Of a stretch of 64,000 bases of DNA, positions 8,794 through 18,795 are shown piece after piece. The translations under genes were made by a program, and so were the position numbers. The stretch's first letter is position 1, and every line of letters begins with the position of its first letter. This DNA comes from FEN-1297 sp963834015 (lineage in GTDB: Bacteria > Bacteroidota > Ignavibacteria > Ignavibacteriales > Ignavibacteriaceae). The notes below the pieces were generated by a model. The model was not told where the DNA came from. It did no database searches and was given only the letters and a program-made list of their open reading frames with translations. The stretch is from positions 1,178,001 to 1,242,000 of the forward strand of contig CAWIAG010000003.1 in assembly GCA_963834015.1 (NCBI GenBank), given 5' to 3'.

Positions 8794-9899
8794 TTAATAA
8801 CCTCCATAACTTTGCTGTAAGTACCGTTATCAATTTTAACAACGTATGCCTTTCCCCCTTCCATCTCAATTGCCTTTTTTACTTCTTCTGTATTTTCGGG
8901 AGCGTAAGCAAACATACACCCGCCTCCGCCCGATCCGTTTATTTTAGCTCCATACGCTCCCGCTTTAATTGCCGAACCAATCATCCTGTCAATTTTAGGA
9001 GTGGATATCTTAAGAATATCCCTCAATATAGCATGATGTTCTGTAAGCAGAAGTCCAATTTCCTTATGGTTAAGCGGAGATTTTAGTAATAATTTTTTTG
9101 CTTTTCCTGTTATATCCCTGTTTTGAATTGTCCCTTTAAGAAGTTCAACCTGCTCGTCGTTTAATTCATTAGTAAACCGGCCCAACTCGCCGGAAGTAAT
9201 ATTCTGCAAAGAGAAATCCGGATTTTTTTTCTGAAGTTCTTTAGATACGTTTTGAATTTGAGTTTTTACTCTAGCAAGAATAAATTTAGTATCCTTTGGT
9301 TCCCCGGAATCTCCTAAAACAAAACTCCCAAGTTCGGCATTTATTCGTTCAACATTTATCTTAGGGTAAGATTCCAAAAATATTACCTTACCAACTGATG
9401 TAGAATACTGATCCATCATACCGCCAGGTTCTGAAAATTCCAATACTTCCGCTTCATACGCATAATTGGCAATTTCTTCCGCACTTAGCTTTTTTGATTG
9501 ATCGCTCATCTGCGTTAAAAAGTTGACCCAGGAAATAATTAATGCTGAAGAACTTGAAGTCCCGGCATTAATCGGAATTTTACCGCTAACAATACAGTCA
9601 ATTCCTTTTGAAAAAGTAAAACCGTTTCGATTCAAAACGTTTAGAGTACTCTTAAAATAATCTCTTTCTTTTTCATATTTAACCGGGAAATCCAGGGGAA
9701 ATATTTCTTTATCATCAATATCCGGTAATTGAATATTAATTAAATTATCATTCCTTTTACTTCCTTCAATATTTATTCTCAAAGAAATTGCGGCTGCAAT
9801 AATGGGAAGATTTAGATAGTCCTGATGTTCTCCGAACAAACAAACTCTTCCAGGTGTTGATACAATTAATTCACTGCTGTTTTTCATGTTATCTTTCAT
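8790..9899 (-). CDS. GHMP family sugar kinase, galactokinase-like
   Basis: A 369-residue cytoplasmic kinase with all GHMP motifs: the sugar-binding start TPGRVCLFGEHQDY, the phosphate loop GTSSSSAL near residue 113, GGMMDQYS with the probable catalytic Asp, and the C-terminal glycine motif NGSGGGGCMFAY near 320. It resembles galactokinase and related anomeric kinases, giving sugar 1-phosphate. It starts after a 4-bp gap from the symporter gene and overlaps the nucleotidyltransferase by 4 bp. The exact sugar (galactose, or a related hexose such as fucose or arabinose) is not fixed by the motifs. Confidence 0.8.
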   Translation of the reverse strand: MKDNMKNSSELIVSTPGRVCLFGEHQDYLNLPIIAAAISLRINIEGSKRNDNLINIQLPDIDDKEIFPLDFPVKYEKERDYFKSTLNVLNRNGFTFSKGIDCIVSGKIPINAGTSSSSALIISWVNFLTQMSDQSKKLSAEEIANYAYEAEVLEFSEPGGMMDQYSTSVGKVIFLESYPKINVERINAELGSFVLGDSGEPKDTKFILARVKTQIQNVSKELQKKNPDFSLQNITSGELGRFTNELNDEQVELLKGTIQNRDITGKAKKLLLKSPLNHKEIGLLLTEHHAILRDILKISTPKIDRMIGSAIKAGAYGAKINGSGGGGCMFAYAPENTEEVKKAIEMEGGKAYVVKIDNGTYSKVMEVIK

Positions 9900-9903
9900 A
9901 TAA

Positions 9904-11547
9904 TTAATTTGTGTAAGCTTTTAATAATCCACCGATAAAATACAATATCATCCCCGATACACTTAGAACCGAAGCTAATTCCAGGCCCTGGCTCCCGAGG
10001 AAAATGCCGGCCAGAAACAGGATGAAACCCAGGCCGAATATTGATAAACCGAATTTGCCGGACAAGGTTTGCGGAATAATATTATATGTATTTTTATTTT
10101 TTGACTCTTCTTCACTTGTCTTTTTTGCTTTCCAAATATTATCTACTTTTTCGGAAGCAGAATTTTTTGTCAGCAAACTTATTATTGGAGTAACAACCAA
10201 TGCGGCCCCGGCAGAAACAAATGTAGTAACGTTAAAATCGAATTTGAAGTATTGACCAACGATGCCGGCAATTGCCCCGCAAAAGTAGCCACCGATGGCA
10301 CCCTGCCAGTTTGCGCGTTTCCATAGCAAACCGTAGACAACCGCAATTATGAACAGCGGCATATCCATAATGGCAATTACCGTAAGGTAGGCATTTACAG
10401 CCCCTCCTAAAACCGGCACTGCATAAGCGAAGGCAATCATTATCAAGCCTGCGATAATCGTAATTATTCTAGCAACAAGTATTACATCTTTATCGGTAGC
10501 TTTTCGATTTAAAACATTTTCATAAATATCACTTGTAAAGACAGTAGCGATGCCATTTAAATTTCCGGATGTTGCGGATAGTTGTGAGGAGAATAAACCT
10601 ACCACAATAATTCCAAGGATTATATTAGGAATAAAATGCGCTAGCAATAAAGGAACTGCAGTATCTGCATTTGCAAGATGAGGGAAAATAACTCTTGCAG
10701 CTAAACCCGGTAAATTCCACAGCAATGCAAACGGAGTTGTAATGATGGCTGCCAGTACTAATCCTTTAGCAACAGTCCGCGTGTTTTCTGCTCCGAATGC
10801 CCGTTGTAAAAGTCCCTGGTCAACGCAGGCCCATTCAATTCCCAAAAGGAAAATTGCCAAAACAAATTTCCAACTATACTTACCGGTTTGCTGCACTAAT
10901 GTTAAAGAATCTTTCGGCAGTTTAGCAACTAAACCAGGCCACCAGCCTACATAACTCATAACAATCGGCAACAGTATTAATGCTCCACTAAGCATCAATA
11001 TAAACTGGATAACATCCGTAAAAGCTACCGACCACATACCGCCAAGCATGGTATAAATAATAACTACTACGGATAAAATTAAAACCAAAGCGGTAAATGA
11101 ATGTAAGCCCGTGATGATTTGCGCCGCAGTTACGGCGGTATATAAAATTATTCCTAACCAGAATGCAAGCCTGAAGATCCAGATTAATGCCACTAATGTT
11201 CTAACACCCTTGCTGTATCTCATCTCTAAAAATTCGGGTATAGTTCTTATCCTTAGTCTTCTGAAAATCGGAATGACAAATAATCCGGAAAAAACCATGG
11301 CCATGTTGCCCGTCCAGGTTTGCCAAATTATCGGTATTCCGTACTTGTATGCAATCCCTGACTGCCCGATAAAACTATACAGATTTATATTGGTGGCAGC
11401 TAAAACGGCAGCGAGTATAAACGGAGTTAAATTTCTACCGGCTAAATAAAAATCATCTGAATTACCAATCCATCTATAAAAAATAGATCCGATAAAAAAG
11501 ATCATGCCCAGAAAGGCTAATACAATTAAGTAATCAATAGAATTCAA
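9904..11547 (-). CDS. Sodium:solute symporter (SSS family), sugar transporter
   Basis: A 547-residue inner-membrane protein with about 13-14 helices. The N-terminus (DDFYLAGRNLTPFILAAVLA, then TNINLYSFIGQSG) is the SSS signature of SGLT-like transporters, and ATSGNLNGIATVFTSDIYEN is the conserved helix 8 region. It should import a sugar with sodium. The start is TTG at 11547, with GGAG six bases upstream; the next Met lies within helix 1, so the TTG is preferred. A 42-residue membrane protein lies 17 bp upstream, and the sugar kinase follows after 4 bp. Confidence 0.88.
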   Translation of the reverse strand: MNSIDYLIVLAFLGMIFFIGSIFYRWIGNSDDFYLAGRNLTPFILAAVLAATNINLYSFIGQSGIAYKYGIPIIWQTWTGNMAMVFSGLFVIPIFRRLRIRTIPEFLEMRYSKGVRTLVALIWIFRLAFWLGIILYTAVTAAQIITGLHSFTALVLILSVVVIIYTMLGGMWSVAFTDVIQFILMLSGALILLPIVMSYVGWWPGLVAKLPKDSLTLVQQTGKYSWKFVLAIFLLGIEWACVDQGLLQRAFGAENTRTVAKGLVLAAIITTPFALLWNLPGLAARVIFPHLANADTAVPLLLAHFIPNIILGIIVVGLFSSQLSATSGNLNGIATVFTSDIYENVLNRKATDKDVILVARIITIIAGLIMIAFAYAVPVLGGAVNAYLTVIAIMDMPLFIIAVVYGLLWKRANWQGAIGGYFCGAIAGIVGQYFKFDFNVTTFVSAGAALVVTPIISLLTKNSASEKVDNIWKAKKTSEEESKNKNTYNIIPQTLSGKFGLSIFGLGFILFLAGIFLGSQGLELASVLSVSGMILYFIGGLLKAYTN

Positions 11548-11564
11548 TTATTTCTCCGTTTTTA

Positions 11565-11693
11565 TTAATTATTTGAATTTTCTTTTCTTTTCTTTAGAAG
11601 TTTTTTAAACTCTTTAATAGGGACTAGTATCCAGATAACCAGGATTGTAAACCCGATTGCCCAAATACCCCATGTTCTCCAATCAAAGTACAT
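11565..11693 (-). CDS. Small symporter accessory membrane protein (42 residues)
   Basis: A short gene starting MYFDWRTWGIWAIGF, with one transmembrane helix (about residues 8-25) and a lysine-rich tail (KEFKKLLKKRK) that would face the cytoplasm. A clear GGAGGCGG ribosome-binding site lies just before the ATG. It sits between the hydrolase gene (11 bp upstream) and the SSS symporter (17 bp downstream). Tiny one-helix partners encoded directly before SSS or NSS symporters are a known class, so the role in symporter assembly or stability is inferred from size, topology and position. Confidence 0.75.
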   Translation of the reverse strand: MYFDWRTWGIWAIGFTILVIWILVPIKEFKKLLKKRKENSNN

Positions 11694-11704
11694 ACCGCCT
11701 CCGC

Positions 11705-14338
11705 TTAAAATTTATTTTTCCTAACTGATACAAGTAATTTTTGAATATTCTCAGCATAAGGTTTTGCGGGTAATATTTCCTCATTCTGCACAGTCAGATT
11801 ATTTATTTTTTCACTCATAAGTTCCTGATCTGCGAATATCCAAGAACTAATTTTACCATGAATTTTGTCTTTAAATTTTATTTTGTAATCAACGCTATTT
11901 CTACCTGATTTTAAATCTGAAAGCGCCCAGAACCATTTACCATTTTCTTCTTCAACCTGTAACTTTTGAGATACACCATTCAGAATAATTTCAAATTGAG
12001 GTTTCAGTTCATTTTGCAGTTTACTATCCGGTTCCAGAAGAAATGCAAATTTAGGATTCCTGATATTTGCAGGGATAATAATATTCACAGTTGATTCATA
12101 CATACTGCCGCTGTTTACAAGAGGTGCGCTTTCACTGAATTTTATTTTGTCTTCCTTACCCGGAAAATCAATTTTATTAGAAATATTTGAATTAATAGTT
12201 TTAACATTTTCATGCTTTCCAGCTTCACCGTAAATATTTAAACCATTACCGTTAATTGAATATTTGACGCCAAGCGGTAAGTTACCGTTGATTTTGCTTT
12301 CCGGAATAAGTTCAGCCGTTAAAATTTCACATCCGTTAAGATGTATTTTTAATTCCCGGTTAATTTCAACCGGTTCCGGAAGTATCATATTGTAAGGATA
12401 AATTATTTTAACAAAATATTTTGCTGAAGGATCAATATCGCCAAGTTCAGGAGTTAATTTTATTATAACTTCACGTGCATCGATACCGGGATTTCTTAAA
12501 AGTAAAATTCCTGCATCATTTTTCAAATGGATATAACCATACGGTTCTCTTTTTAAAGGATCACCTAAGATCATTTTTGTTTTTTGAAGTACTGTTTTAT
12601 TCGCTTTAGCCCATTTAATTAATGATGCAATTGCATTCCATTCATTATCCGAAAGCAAATCAGGTGAAACATATAATTCCCACATCATTACTCCCCGGCC
12701 GAAATACATCATAACTTCATTAGTAAAGGAATCGAGTGATTCATCCTTACCGCCGAGAAAATTTAATCTTCCCTTAATTATTCCATGAGTCATTAAACTA
12801 GATACAGGAAAGAGCAGATGCTGCTTCTGAAGATCGTCCCAAAGTACCGCATCCCTGTAGGTGATTGATTTATCCCTGTCGTTTAAAGAAGGAACGTCTT
12901 CTGCATAAGCATAATCCGCACCCTGCATCCATATACAATCAGCATATTTTAACCACCAAGGTGAAAGCCATGTACCAGTAGTAATATTCAAAAAGATACC
13001 AGGATTAACTTTCCTTACCGAATTCATTATATCAATATAAGATGATACAAAAGCCTCACGTGAATAAATTCCCGGAAGATGGCCATGGTCAAATTCGTTG
13101 CATGAAAGCAGAAAACCATCCCATTTAAAGTAGCCGATGTTGTATTCTTTGGTATAATCAACCATTGCCTTTTTAAATGCAGCTTTGTCCTTGGTACCTG
13201 CAAAACATAAAAAGTCTCCGACCTTTTCATAACCATGTTCATAGCCCCATTTTACACGAACACTTCTATTATCATAGCCACAGAACGGGGAGGCCCACAT
13301 GCCAAGGCTTGTATGCATACTTTTTAAAGCATTTGTCAAAGGCATAAATCCATCGGGAAACCTTGAAGAATCTATTGACCACAAACTCCGGTAATTATCC
13401 CATCCATCATCCAGTACAAAAGCATCCAGAGCAATGCTGTACTTGTCAAACATAAATTTCTTAAATGTCTCCAATCTACCCAGCACATTCTTGTCATTCA
13501 TTATACTTTCAGAATCATTTGTTACAGCCGGATTTCTAAAATCGTACCAGGAATTATAAAGTAAATACGGGCGGGTGCCGTTAATTTTTATATCGTCGAC
13601 ATAATCCATAAAAGATTGTTCAAGTTTTGCAGAAGAAGAAGAAACGCCTATAACCGAAGTATGGCTTTTAAAAACGTCTTTTTTTATAGTTTCACCGGCT
13701 ACATAACCACATCTTACTTTACCGCCGGCAATTTCATTTTCTACGGTAGGATATTCTACTCCAATGAAAATATCGTTATTAAACACCGGTTGGCCAAACT
13801 GGCCCCTGGAAAAATCTTTTTTATCGAACTCCATTGATTCAACGAATATTTTATCAAGAAATTGTATTCCATAAGACGAATCAACAATATCTATCCACTT
13901 CCTCATGTAAAAATTATCCGGGAGTATTTCATAATAAACATTCAAGTAAAAATTTTCCACATCATAACTAAAGTTAAAGTGCAGGACCAATTGTTTGCCC
14001 CCGGCTACAAGTTCGTTTTCATCAAAACCTTTATACTTAAAATCCTTCACAGTGAGGGTAATTGGATTTTCACCGTTTTGTTTTTTGCCATAAGCAGGTC
14101 CTACACCCGATGACACTATTTGTAAGACAAATTCATCTGATTTAACATTATAAGTTTTATGTGATAATTTATTTATAAACTGTGTTGTCCCTATTTTTTG
14201 GGAAGAGATGTCTATTACTCTCTCAATATATTTATTCCCGATGCTGATTTGTTCACCGGCAGTTTTAATGTAGGCTGTGTCCTGTGCGGATAAAGCAGTT
14301 ATTAACAGAAATGTTACAAATAAAATTTTCTTAAACAT
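11705..14338 (-). CDS. Secreted alpha-galactosidase-like glycoside hydrolase (clan GH-D type)
   Basis: 877 residues with a signal peptide (1-18, ending ALSAQ). The first 240 residues look like a beta-sandwich domain. The TIM barrel has FVLDDGW with Asp310-Asp311 and YFKWDGF with Asp407 as the probable nucleophile, matching the GH36/GH27 pattern. GDFLCFAGTKDKAAFKKAM lies between them. The C-terminal 250 residues add beta domains. It would release terminal alpha-galactose, or a similar sugar, outside the cytoplasm. It lies in the operon with a second enzyme of the same clan, which supports an alpha-galactoside substrate. The sequence is divergent, so the family number is uncertain. Confidence 0.72.
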   Translation of the reverse strand: MFKKILFVTFLLITALSAQDTAYIKTAGEQISIGNKYIERVIDISSQKIGTTQFINKLSHKTYNVKSDEFVLQIVSSGVGPAYGKKQNGENPITLTVKDFKYKGFDENELVAGGKQLVLHFNFSYDVENFYLNVYYEILPDNFYMRKWIDIVDSSYGIQFLDKIFVESMEFDKKDFSRGQFGQPVFNNDIFIGVEYPTVENEIAGGKVRCGYVAGETIKKDVFKSHTSVIGVSSSSAKLEQSFMDYVDDIKINGTRPYLLYNSWYDFRNPAVTNDSESIMNDKNVLGRLETFKKFMFDKYSIALDAFVLDDGWDNYRSLWSIDSSRFPDGFMPLTNALKSMHTSLGMWASPFCGYDNRSVRVKWGYEHGYEKVGDFLCFAGTKDKAAFKKAMVDYTKEYNIGYFKWDGFLLSCNEFDHGHLPGIYSREAFVSSYIDIMNSVRKVNPGIFLNITTGTWLSPWWLKYADCIWMQGADYAYAEDVPSLNDRDKSITYRDAVLWDDLQKQHLLFPVSSLMTHGIIKGRLNFLGGKDESLDSFTNEVMMYFGRGVMMWELYVSPDLLSDNEWNAIASLIKWAKANKTVLQKTKMILGDPLKREPYGYIHLKNDAGILLLRNPGIDAREVIIKLTPELGDIDPSAKYFVKIIYPYNMILPEPVEINRELKIHLNGCEILTAELIPESKINGNLPLGVKYSINGNGLNIYGEAGKHENVKTINSNISNKIDFPGKEDKIKFSESAPLVNSGSMYESTVNIIIPANIRNPKFAFLLEPDSKLQNELKPQFEIILNGVSQKLQVEEENGKWFWALSDLKSGRNSVDYKIKFKDKIHGKISSWIFADQELMSEKINNLTVQNEEILPAKPYAENIQKLLVSVRKNKF

Positions 14339-14373
14339 TTAAATACCTTAATTTTTTATATCAAGTATTAATT

Positions 14374-15309
14374 TCAATAGAAATCACTCTGCCAAAAATT
14401 CAGATTCCTATCAATAAGCAGTTCATTTTTAATTTCGTCCTTTAAATTTTCATCAAGGAAACAAATCATAAAATCTTTTTCTTCTTTTAAAGAAAAAGGA
14501 AACCCGGGATTTATATAATCTTCTTCTTTTTTTGTAAGAAACATTTCAATTTCATTGAAACCGGTTATATAAGAAAGACATTGAAACAATTTTGTAAGTA
14601 CAGTTTTGTCTGCGGATCTAAAAGCATATTCCTGTACTTTTATTATTTTTTCTTTTCTTTGAGCACGCACGAATCCTTTTAGTACATCTTTTGGATAATA
14701 AACCAGGAACAGATCTTTATCTTCGTCGCAAAAATCAAATTGAGATTGCCAATATCGTTTATCCCTTACAATCGTGCCCGTTTTATTTATATTAAATTCC
14801 TTATAAAGATTTATTACATTTTCAAAGTCTCTGAATTCGTCGAACACTTTTACATCTTTGCATCCTATTCCTTTTACATTAGAAATACGCGCAATAGTTC
14901 TTAAGACTGTTTTGAAACCAAATTTTTCATAATAGCTATTTATATGAGTAGTCAGCATTGAAACCGGAAAATCCTTTTTAACCATATAATCAAAAGCATC
15001 TTTTAATAATATTCCAGCATAACCCCGGGATCTTTCGGACGGCAGTGTAGCAACGTTTCCAATACCCCCATATTTCAGTTCGCCTTTTTGTAATGAAATG
15101 ATTCTTGGAAATATTTGAACAGAACTTACAATTTTACCATCTTTCAATAAAATTCTTGTGTCATTCAATGCTAAGGTTTTATCTTTTAATAAGTGCCTTA
15201 CAAAATATTCTCTGGTTGTATTGGAGAACGCCGCATCGCATAACTCAACCACCTCATTTAATTCTACCTCAGATTCACAACCTCTAACTTCAATTAAGGG
15301 AATACTCAT
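14374..15309 (-). CDS. GNAT family N-acetyltransferase, Eis-like
   Basis: A 311-residue cytoplasmic protein. The N-terminal GNAT domain contains the acetyl-CoA loop region GNVATLPSERSRGYAGIL (near residues 83-100) and YYEKFGF at the end of the fold. The remaining residues suggest a second GNAT-like half, as in Eis-type enzymes. Its start overlaps the stop of the APC permease gene (ATGA, 15306-15309), so the two are likely coupled. The substrate is unknown; an amine or amino acid brought in by the permease would be a simple guess. Confidence 0.72.
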   Translation of the reverse strand: MSIPLIEVRGCESEVELNEVVELCDAAFSNTTREYFVRHLLKDKTLALNDTRILLKDGKIVSSVQIFPRIISLQKGELKYGGIGNVATLPSERSRGYAGILLKDAFDYMVKKDFPVSMLTTHINSYYEKFGFKTVLRTIARISNVKGIGCKDVKVFDEFRDFENVINLYKEFNINKTGTIVRDKRYWQSQFDFCDEDKDLFLVYYPKDVLKGFVRAQRKEKIIKVQEYAFRSADKTVLTKLFQCLSYITGFNEIEMFLTKKEEDYINPGFPFSLKEEKDFMICFLDENLKDEIKNELLIDRNLNFWQSDFY

Positions 15310-16670
15310 AATAGTGCCTCTGTTTGAACAGCAGGTTTAAACGGCCATTCACGATTTCCTTTTGCCCAAAAGAGGAAAAATACCGCTCCAACCATAATCC
15401 AGATAAGCCCAAGGCTTATTGCTTCCATCCCTGAACTGATGAAAATAAATGCGAATCCCGCAAATGCAATTATTGAAGGCAATGGATACAGCCACATTTT
15501 GTAGGGCCTGTACAAACCCGGTTGGGTTTTTCTAAGTAAAGTAAGGCCAATTGCCTGGCCGATAAATTGGATAAGAATCCTGCTTGATAATGTAGCTGAA
15601 ATTATAAAATTTAAACTAAAAAGACTGGCCAGACATGTTATTGAACCGACAACCAATAATGAGTAATGCGGGAAATGTTTTTTAGGATGTATTCCTTTAA
15701 GCCAATCAAAAAAGAATCCGTCTTTTGCAGCAGCAAATGGAATCCTGGAATAACTCATCATCAAAGAATAGACTGAACCATAGGCGGTTAATGCTACAAA
15801 AACTGAAACAATAACGGCAGCCGTATGTCCATAATAAAGATTAACAATGTCCGACACAATATGGATTGACCCGGCAACAATTCTCCAATGAGTAACCCCG
15901 AGAATCAAAAAATTCATTAATGAGTACAATGCAGCAACTCCTATTACAGACCATATAATTGCCCGAGGGAATACATACCCAGGGTTTTTAACTTCTTCTT
16001 CCACATAACAAATATTATTATAACCAAGAAGATCATACATTGCAATTAAAGTTGCTCCACCCAAGCCCATAACAAATCCCCAAGAAAATGTGAACCATCC
16101 TTTTGGAAAATCAAAGACGTATGATGCGTGAAAATGAGTTAGTCCTACAAATATGGTAAATGCTACTGTTGCCAGCATAATTATCCATAAAATAATAATC
16201 ATCAAACCGACAAATTTTATATTATTATAATGGAGAATAATTGTTAATAAACCTGCACCAAATGAAAGAAGCCTTATATGTGTTTCGGTAAGCCAAGGCA
16301 AAATAAACGAAATATAATGCATCATTCCAACAAGACCTGAAGCTATTTCCAAAGGTCCGCTAAGCAGAAATGACCATATAAATAAAAATGCAATCAGCTT
16401 ACCGAAATATTTTTTATAAGCTTCTTTCAGATAGATGTATGAACCTCCTTCGCCGGGAAGGCAGGAACTTAATTCAGCCCAAACCTGACCATCCGATATA
16501 GCAATAATCGTCCCCACAAGCCAGCCAAGCATAGCCTGAGGTCCTCCCATGGCAGATATTATCAAAGGGAATGTAATAAAAGGCCCTATACCAACCATAG
16601 TGGACATATTAGAGGCGGTTGCATGCAGGAGCCCTAATTTTCTATCTAATTTTTTTACATTTTCAGTCAT
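15306..16670 (-). CDS. APC superfamily amino acid permease
   Basis: A 454-residue inner-membrane protein with about 12 helices. The start (MVGIGPFITFPLIISAMGGP) is the helix 1 substrate motif of APC transporters, and AELSSCLPGEGGSYIYLKEA is the helix 2-3 region. YNNICYVEEEVKNPGYVFPR is the conserved loop after helix 6. It should carry an amino acid or amine. It is the only such transporter in an operon otherwise devoted to sugar, lies 25 bp after a secreted hydrolase-like gene and is coupled to a GNAT gene. Confidence 0.85.
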   Translation of the reverse strand: MTENVKKLDRKLGLLHATASNMSTMVGIGPFITFPLIISAMGGPQAMLGWLVGTIIAISDGQVWAELSSCLPGEGGSYIYLKEAYKKYFGKLIAFLFIWSFLLSGPLEIASGLVGMMHYISFILPWLTETHIRLLSFGAGLLTIILHYNNIKFVGLMIIILWIIMLATVAFTIFVGLTHFHASYVFDFPKGWFTFSWGFVMGLGGATLIAMYDLLGYNNICYVEEEVKNPGYVFPRAIIWSVIGVAALYSLMNFLILGVTHWRIVAGSIHIVSDIVNLYYGHTAAVIVSVFVALTAYGSVYSLMMSYSRIPFAAAKDGFFFDWLKGIHPKKHFPHYSLLVVGSITCLASLFSLNFIISATLSSRILIQFIGQAIGLTLLRKTQPGLYRPYKMWLYPLPSIIAFAGFAFIFISSGMEAISLGLIWIMVGAVFFLFWAKGNREWPFKPAVQTEALL

Positions 16671-16695
16671 TTAATTTTCAAATAAAGATATATGC

Positions 16696-18795
16696 TTAAA
16701 GTTTATTAATCTTTATCAAACAGGTTGATTTCCCGTTAACATCAATCGTAACTTCTATTGAATCTTTATCTTTCATATAATTAAGTTTTTTACCCTTGAT
16801 TACTTCTTCAATGCTTTGGATTTTATTTATATTGAGCGCTTTTGAGTCAATGGTTAACTTAGTACTGGTCTCTTTTGCATTTGAATTGAAAATCGTAAAA
16901 TAAACGGCGCTATTCTCTGCGGTGCCAAATCTTTCTATTTGCAATACTTTTTTGCTTAGTTTGGCAAATGTAACCGGCTGCCATCCCGCCTGGGATATTT
17001 CTCTAATCAAAGGAATATATTTTTTGAAGAACGGCCTGCCATTATTGTATCTTGTTGAATCTTCCCAATAAGGATCGGAGGAGGAATTAACACTAAAAAA
17101 AGACGGAAAGAATCCATATGACAACATTCTTTCGAAATATTGCCTGTACCCGTCGTAAGGCGGTTTATTAAAAACCTTGTCGTCTAGTCCTTCGTTCAGT
17201 AAAAAGACAATCGGCTTTTGGTATGATATTGCACGGATAAATCCAAAACTCATATCATCTGAAGTTCCTTGTGCATACCAACTGAATTCGGAACCGAACA
17301 AATCCAATATTCCCGGAGCAAACGGCAGCCATCCGAAACCATTTCCCATAGTTAATTTACCTTTTTCATGCATTTCGTTTGAAATATTATTCATCATTTC
17401 ATATTCGGAAACATAGTTCCAGATTGCCGGCCGGGGTTTATCCAGCGATGAAGAAAAAGTAAGCGGGTACTCTGTATAAGGAAAATGCTTTTGATTATAA
17501 TTCAAATCATAATGCCAATTCCATTCCATTGAATCGAAATAAATTCCGTCAACATCCAGGTTTATTGCAGGATTAATTTCTTCTTTTCTAGTCATATCAT
17601 AGCGGTTATAGCCTGGTAAATCAGGATCGGCATTTGTGGTTATACTTACTGCCCAGCCTGTTTTGAACCAAGGAGTTTTAAGCTTCCGGGTTTCCCAAAG
17701 ATTATTATCATCAAGCGCCGCACTGGTCTGCAACATTTCATTATTTTCTTTAAGGATAACACTATCACTAACAAGATCCTTATATTTAATATTAATATTA
17801 TCAATCGGTATTTGTATATCCCATGGTTCAGTATATTCAAAGCTGTAAACTCCACCTTCTTTATCTGCCTCTATACTGGATTTATTATTTAAATGGCGAT
17901 CCTTTGAAGGCCAGCTTGTTTCATGAAATGCAAAGCCGAAGTCTTTAAAATCTTTGATTGAATGAAGAGGAGTAAAAGGCAGCCATATTCCTTCATTAGT
18001 TACGCGTCTCTTAAAATATTCAGGCTGGATTTGATAATATTTTTCTAAAGCAGCCCTCATATTCCAGGCATAGTTATATTCAAAGAGAAAGAGTTTAAAG
18101 AACGTTCTGTTCGGGAATTTTTTTGTTAATTTGGAAACAGCCATATCAAATTCCGAAATAATCCCAGATCCGGGTTCAAATGCCAGCCTGTAAACAACCG
18201 GAATCCCCATATCTACTCCCAATCCAAAACCAACTTTACCCGATGAAACCGCCGCCAGCGGATAAAAAGACATTTCGCCGCTCCCCAATTTATCTCCATA
18301 GCCTCCATTATGATTTTCATCAGTATTAAATGCACCATCAGGAGGAATTACTGCAGCGGCTTTTACATAATTACTAAATAATTTAGTGCTATCTCCGACA
18401 ACTACAGTACTGTCTAAATCATAACTCCAGGAAACATTTTTGCCAAACTCCTTCTGAGGAAAAATAATCTTTAGTGTAAAGCACAAATCTTCTTTTTTTA
18501 CACTTGATGCCTCACCGAATAATTCAATGTGAGAGTCATATTTTTTAAATGTTAGTTTTACATCTAAATTTTCATCGACAAATTCTTTAATAAGACCTAT
18601 TTCATTTTCTTCGGTACTCTTATCTTGAATCATTGTAAAGGATCCGGACTTTACCGGTGAATAATATTTAACAGCTACTTTTGCCTGCCTGATAATTTCC
18701 AGCCATTTATCAACTTGTGCATTTGTTGATTGCATTGTTGTAATAATTAAAGTAGCTGTTACAAGACTAATAAAATAAATTTTTATTTTTTTCAA
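16696..18795 (-). CDS. Secreted glycoside-hydrolase-like protein, family not recognised
   Basis: 699 residues with a signal peptide (about 1-26). I do not recognise a named family. Residues about 30-260 look like a beta-sandwich. A barrel-like part follows with DVDGIYFDSMEWNWHYD and GNGFGW, then LFGSEFSWYAQG, acid-rich segments of the kind found in TIM-barrel glycosidase active sites. A small beta domain ends the protein. The gene overlaps the upstream GH36-like gene by 4 bp (18792-18795), so it is co-expressed with an alpha-galactosidase. A role in cutting the same glycan is likely but not shown. Confidence 0.6.
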   Translation of the reverse strand: MKKIKIYFISLVTATLIITTMQSTNAQVDKWLEIIRQAKVAVKYYSPVKSGSFTMIQDKSTEENEIGLIKEFVDENLDVKLTFKKYDSHIELFGEASSVKKEDLCFTLKIIFPQKEFGKNVSWSYDLDSTVVVGDSTKLFSNYVKAAAVIPPDGAFNTDENHNGGYGDKLGSGEMSFYPLAAVSSGKVGFGLGVDMGIPVVYRLAFEPGSGIISEFDMAVSKLTKKFPNRTFFKLFLFEYNYAWNMRAALEKYYQIQPEYFKRRVTNEGIWLPFTPLHSIKDFKDFGFAFHETSWPSKDRHLNNKSSIEADKEGGVYSFEYTEPWDIQIPIDNINIKYKDLVSDSVILKENNEMLQTSAALDDNNLWETRKLKTPWFKTGWAVSITTNADPDLPGYNRYDMTRKEEINPAINLDVDGIYFDSMEWNWHYDLNYNQKHFPYTEYPLTFSSSLDKPRPAIWNYVSEYEMMNNISNEMHEKGKLTMGNGFGWLPFAPGILDLFGSEFSWYAQGTSDDMSFGFIRAISYQKPIVFLLNEGLDDKVFNKPPYDGYRQYFERMLSYGFFPSFFSVNSSSDPYWEDSTRYNNGRPFFKKYIPLIREISQAGWQPVTFAKLSKKVLQIERFGTAENSAVYFTIFNSNAKETSTKLTIDSKALNINKIQSIEEVIKGKKLNYMKDKDSIEVTIDVNGKSTCLIKINKL

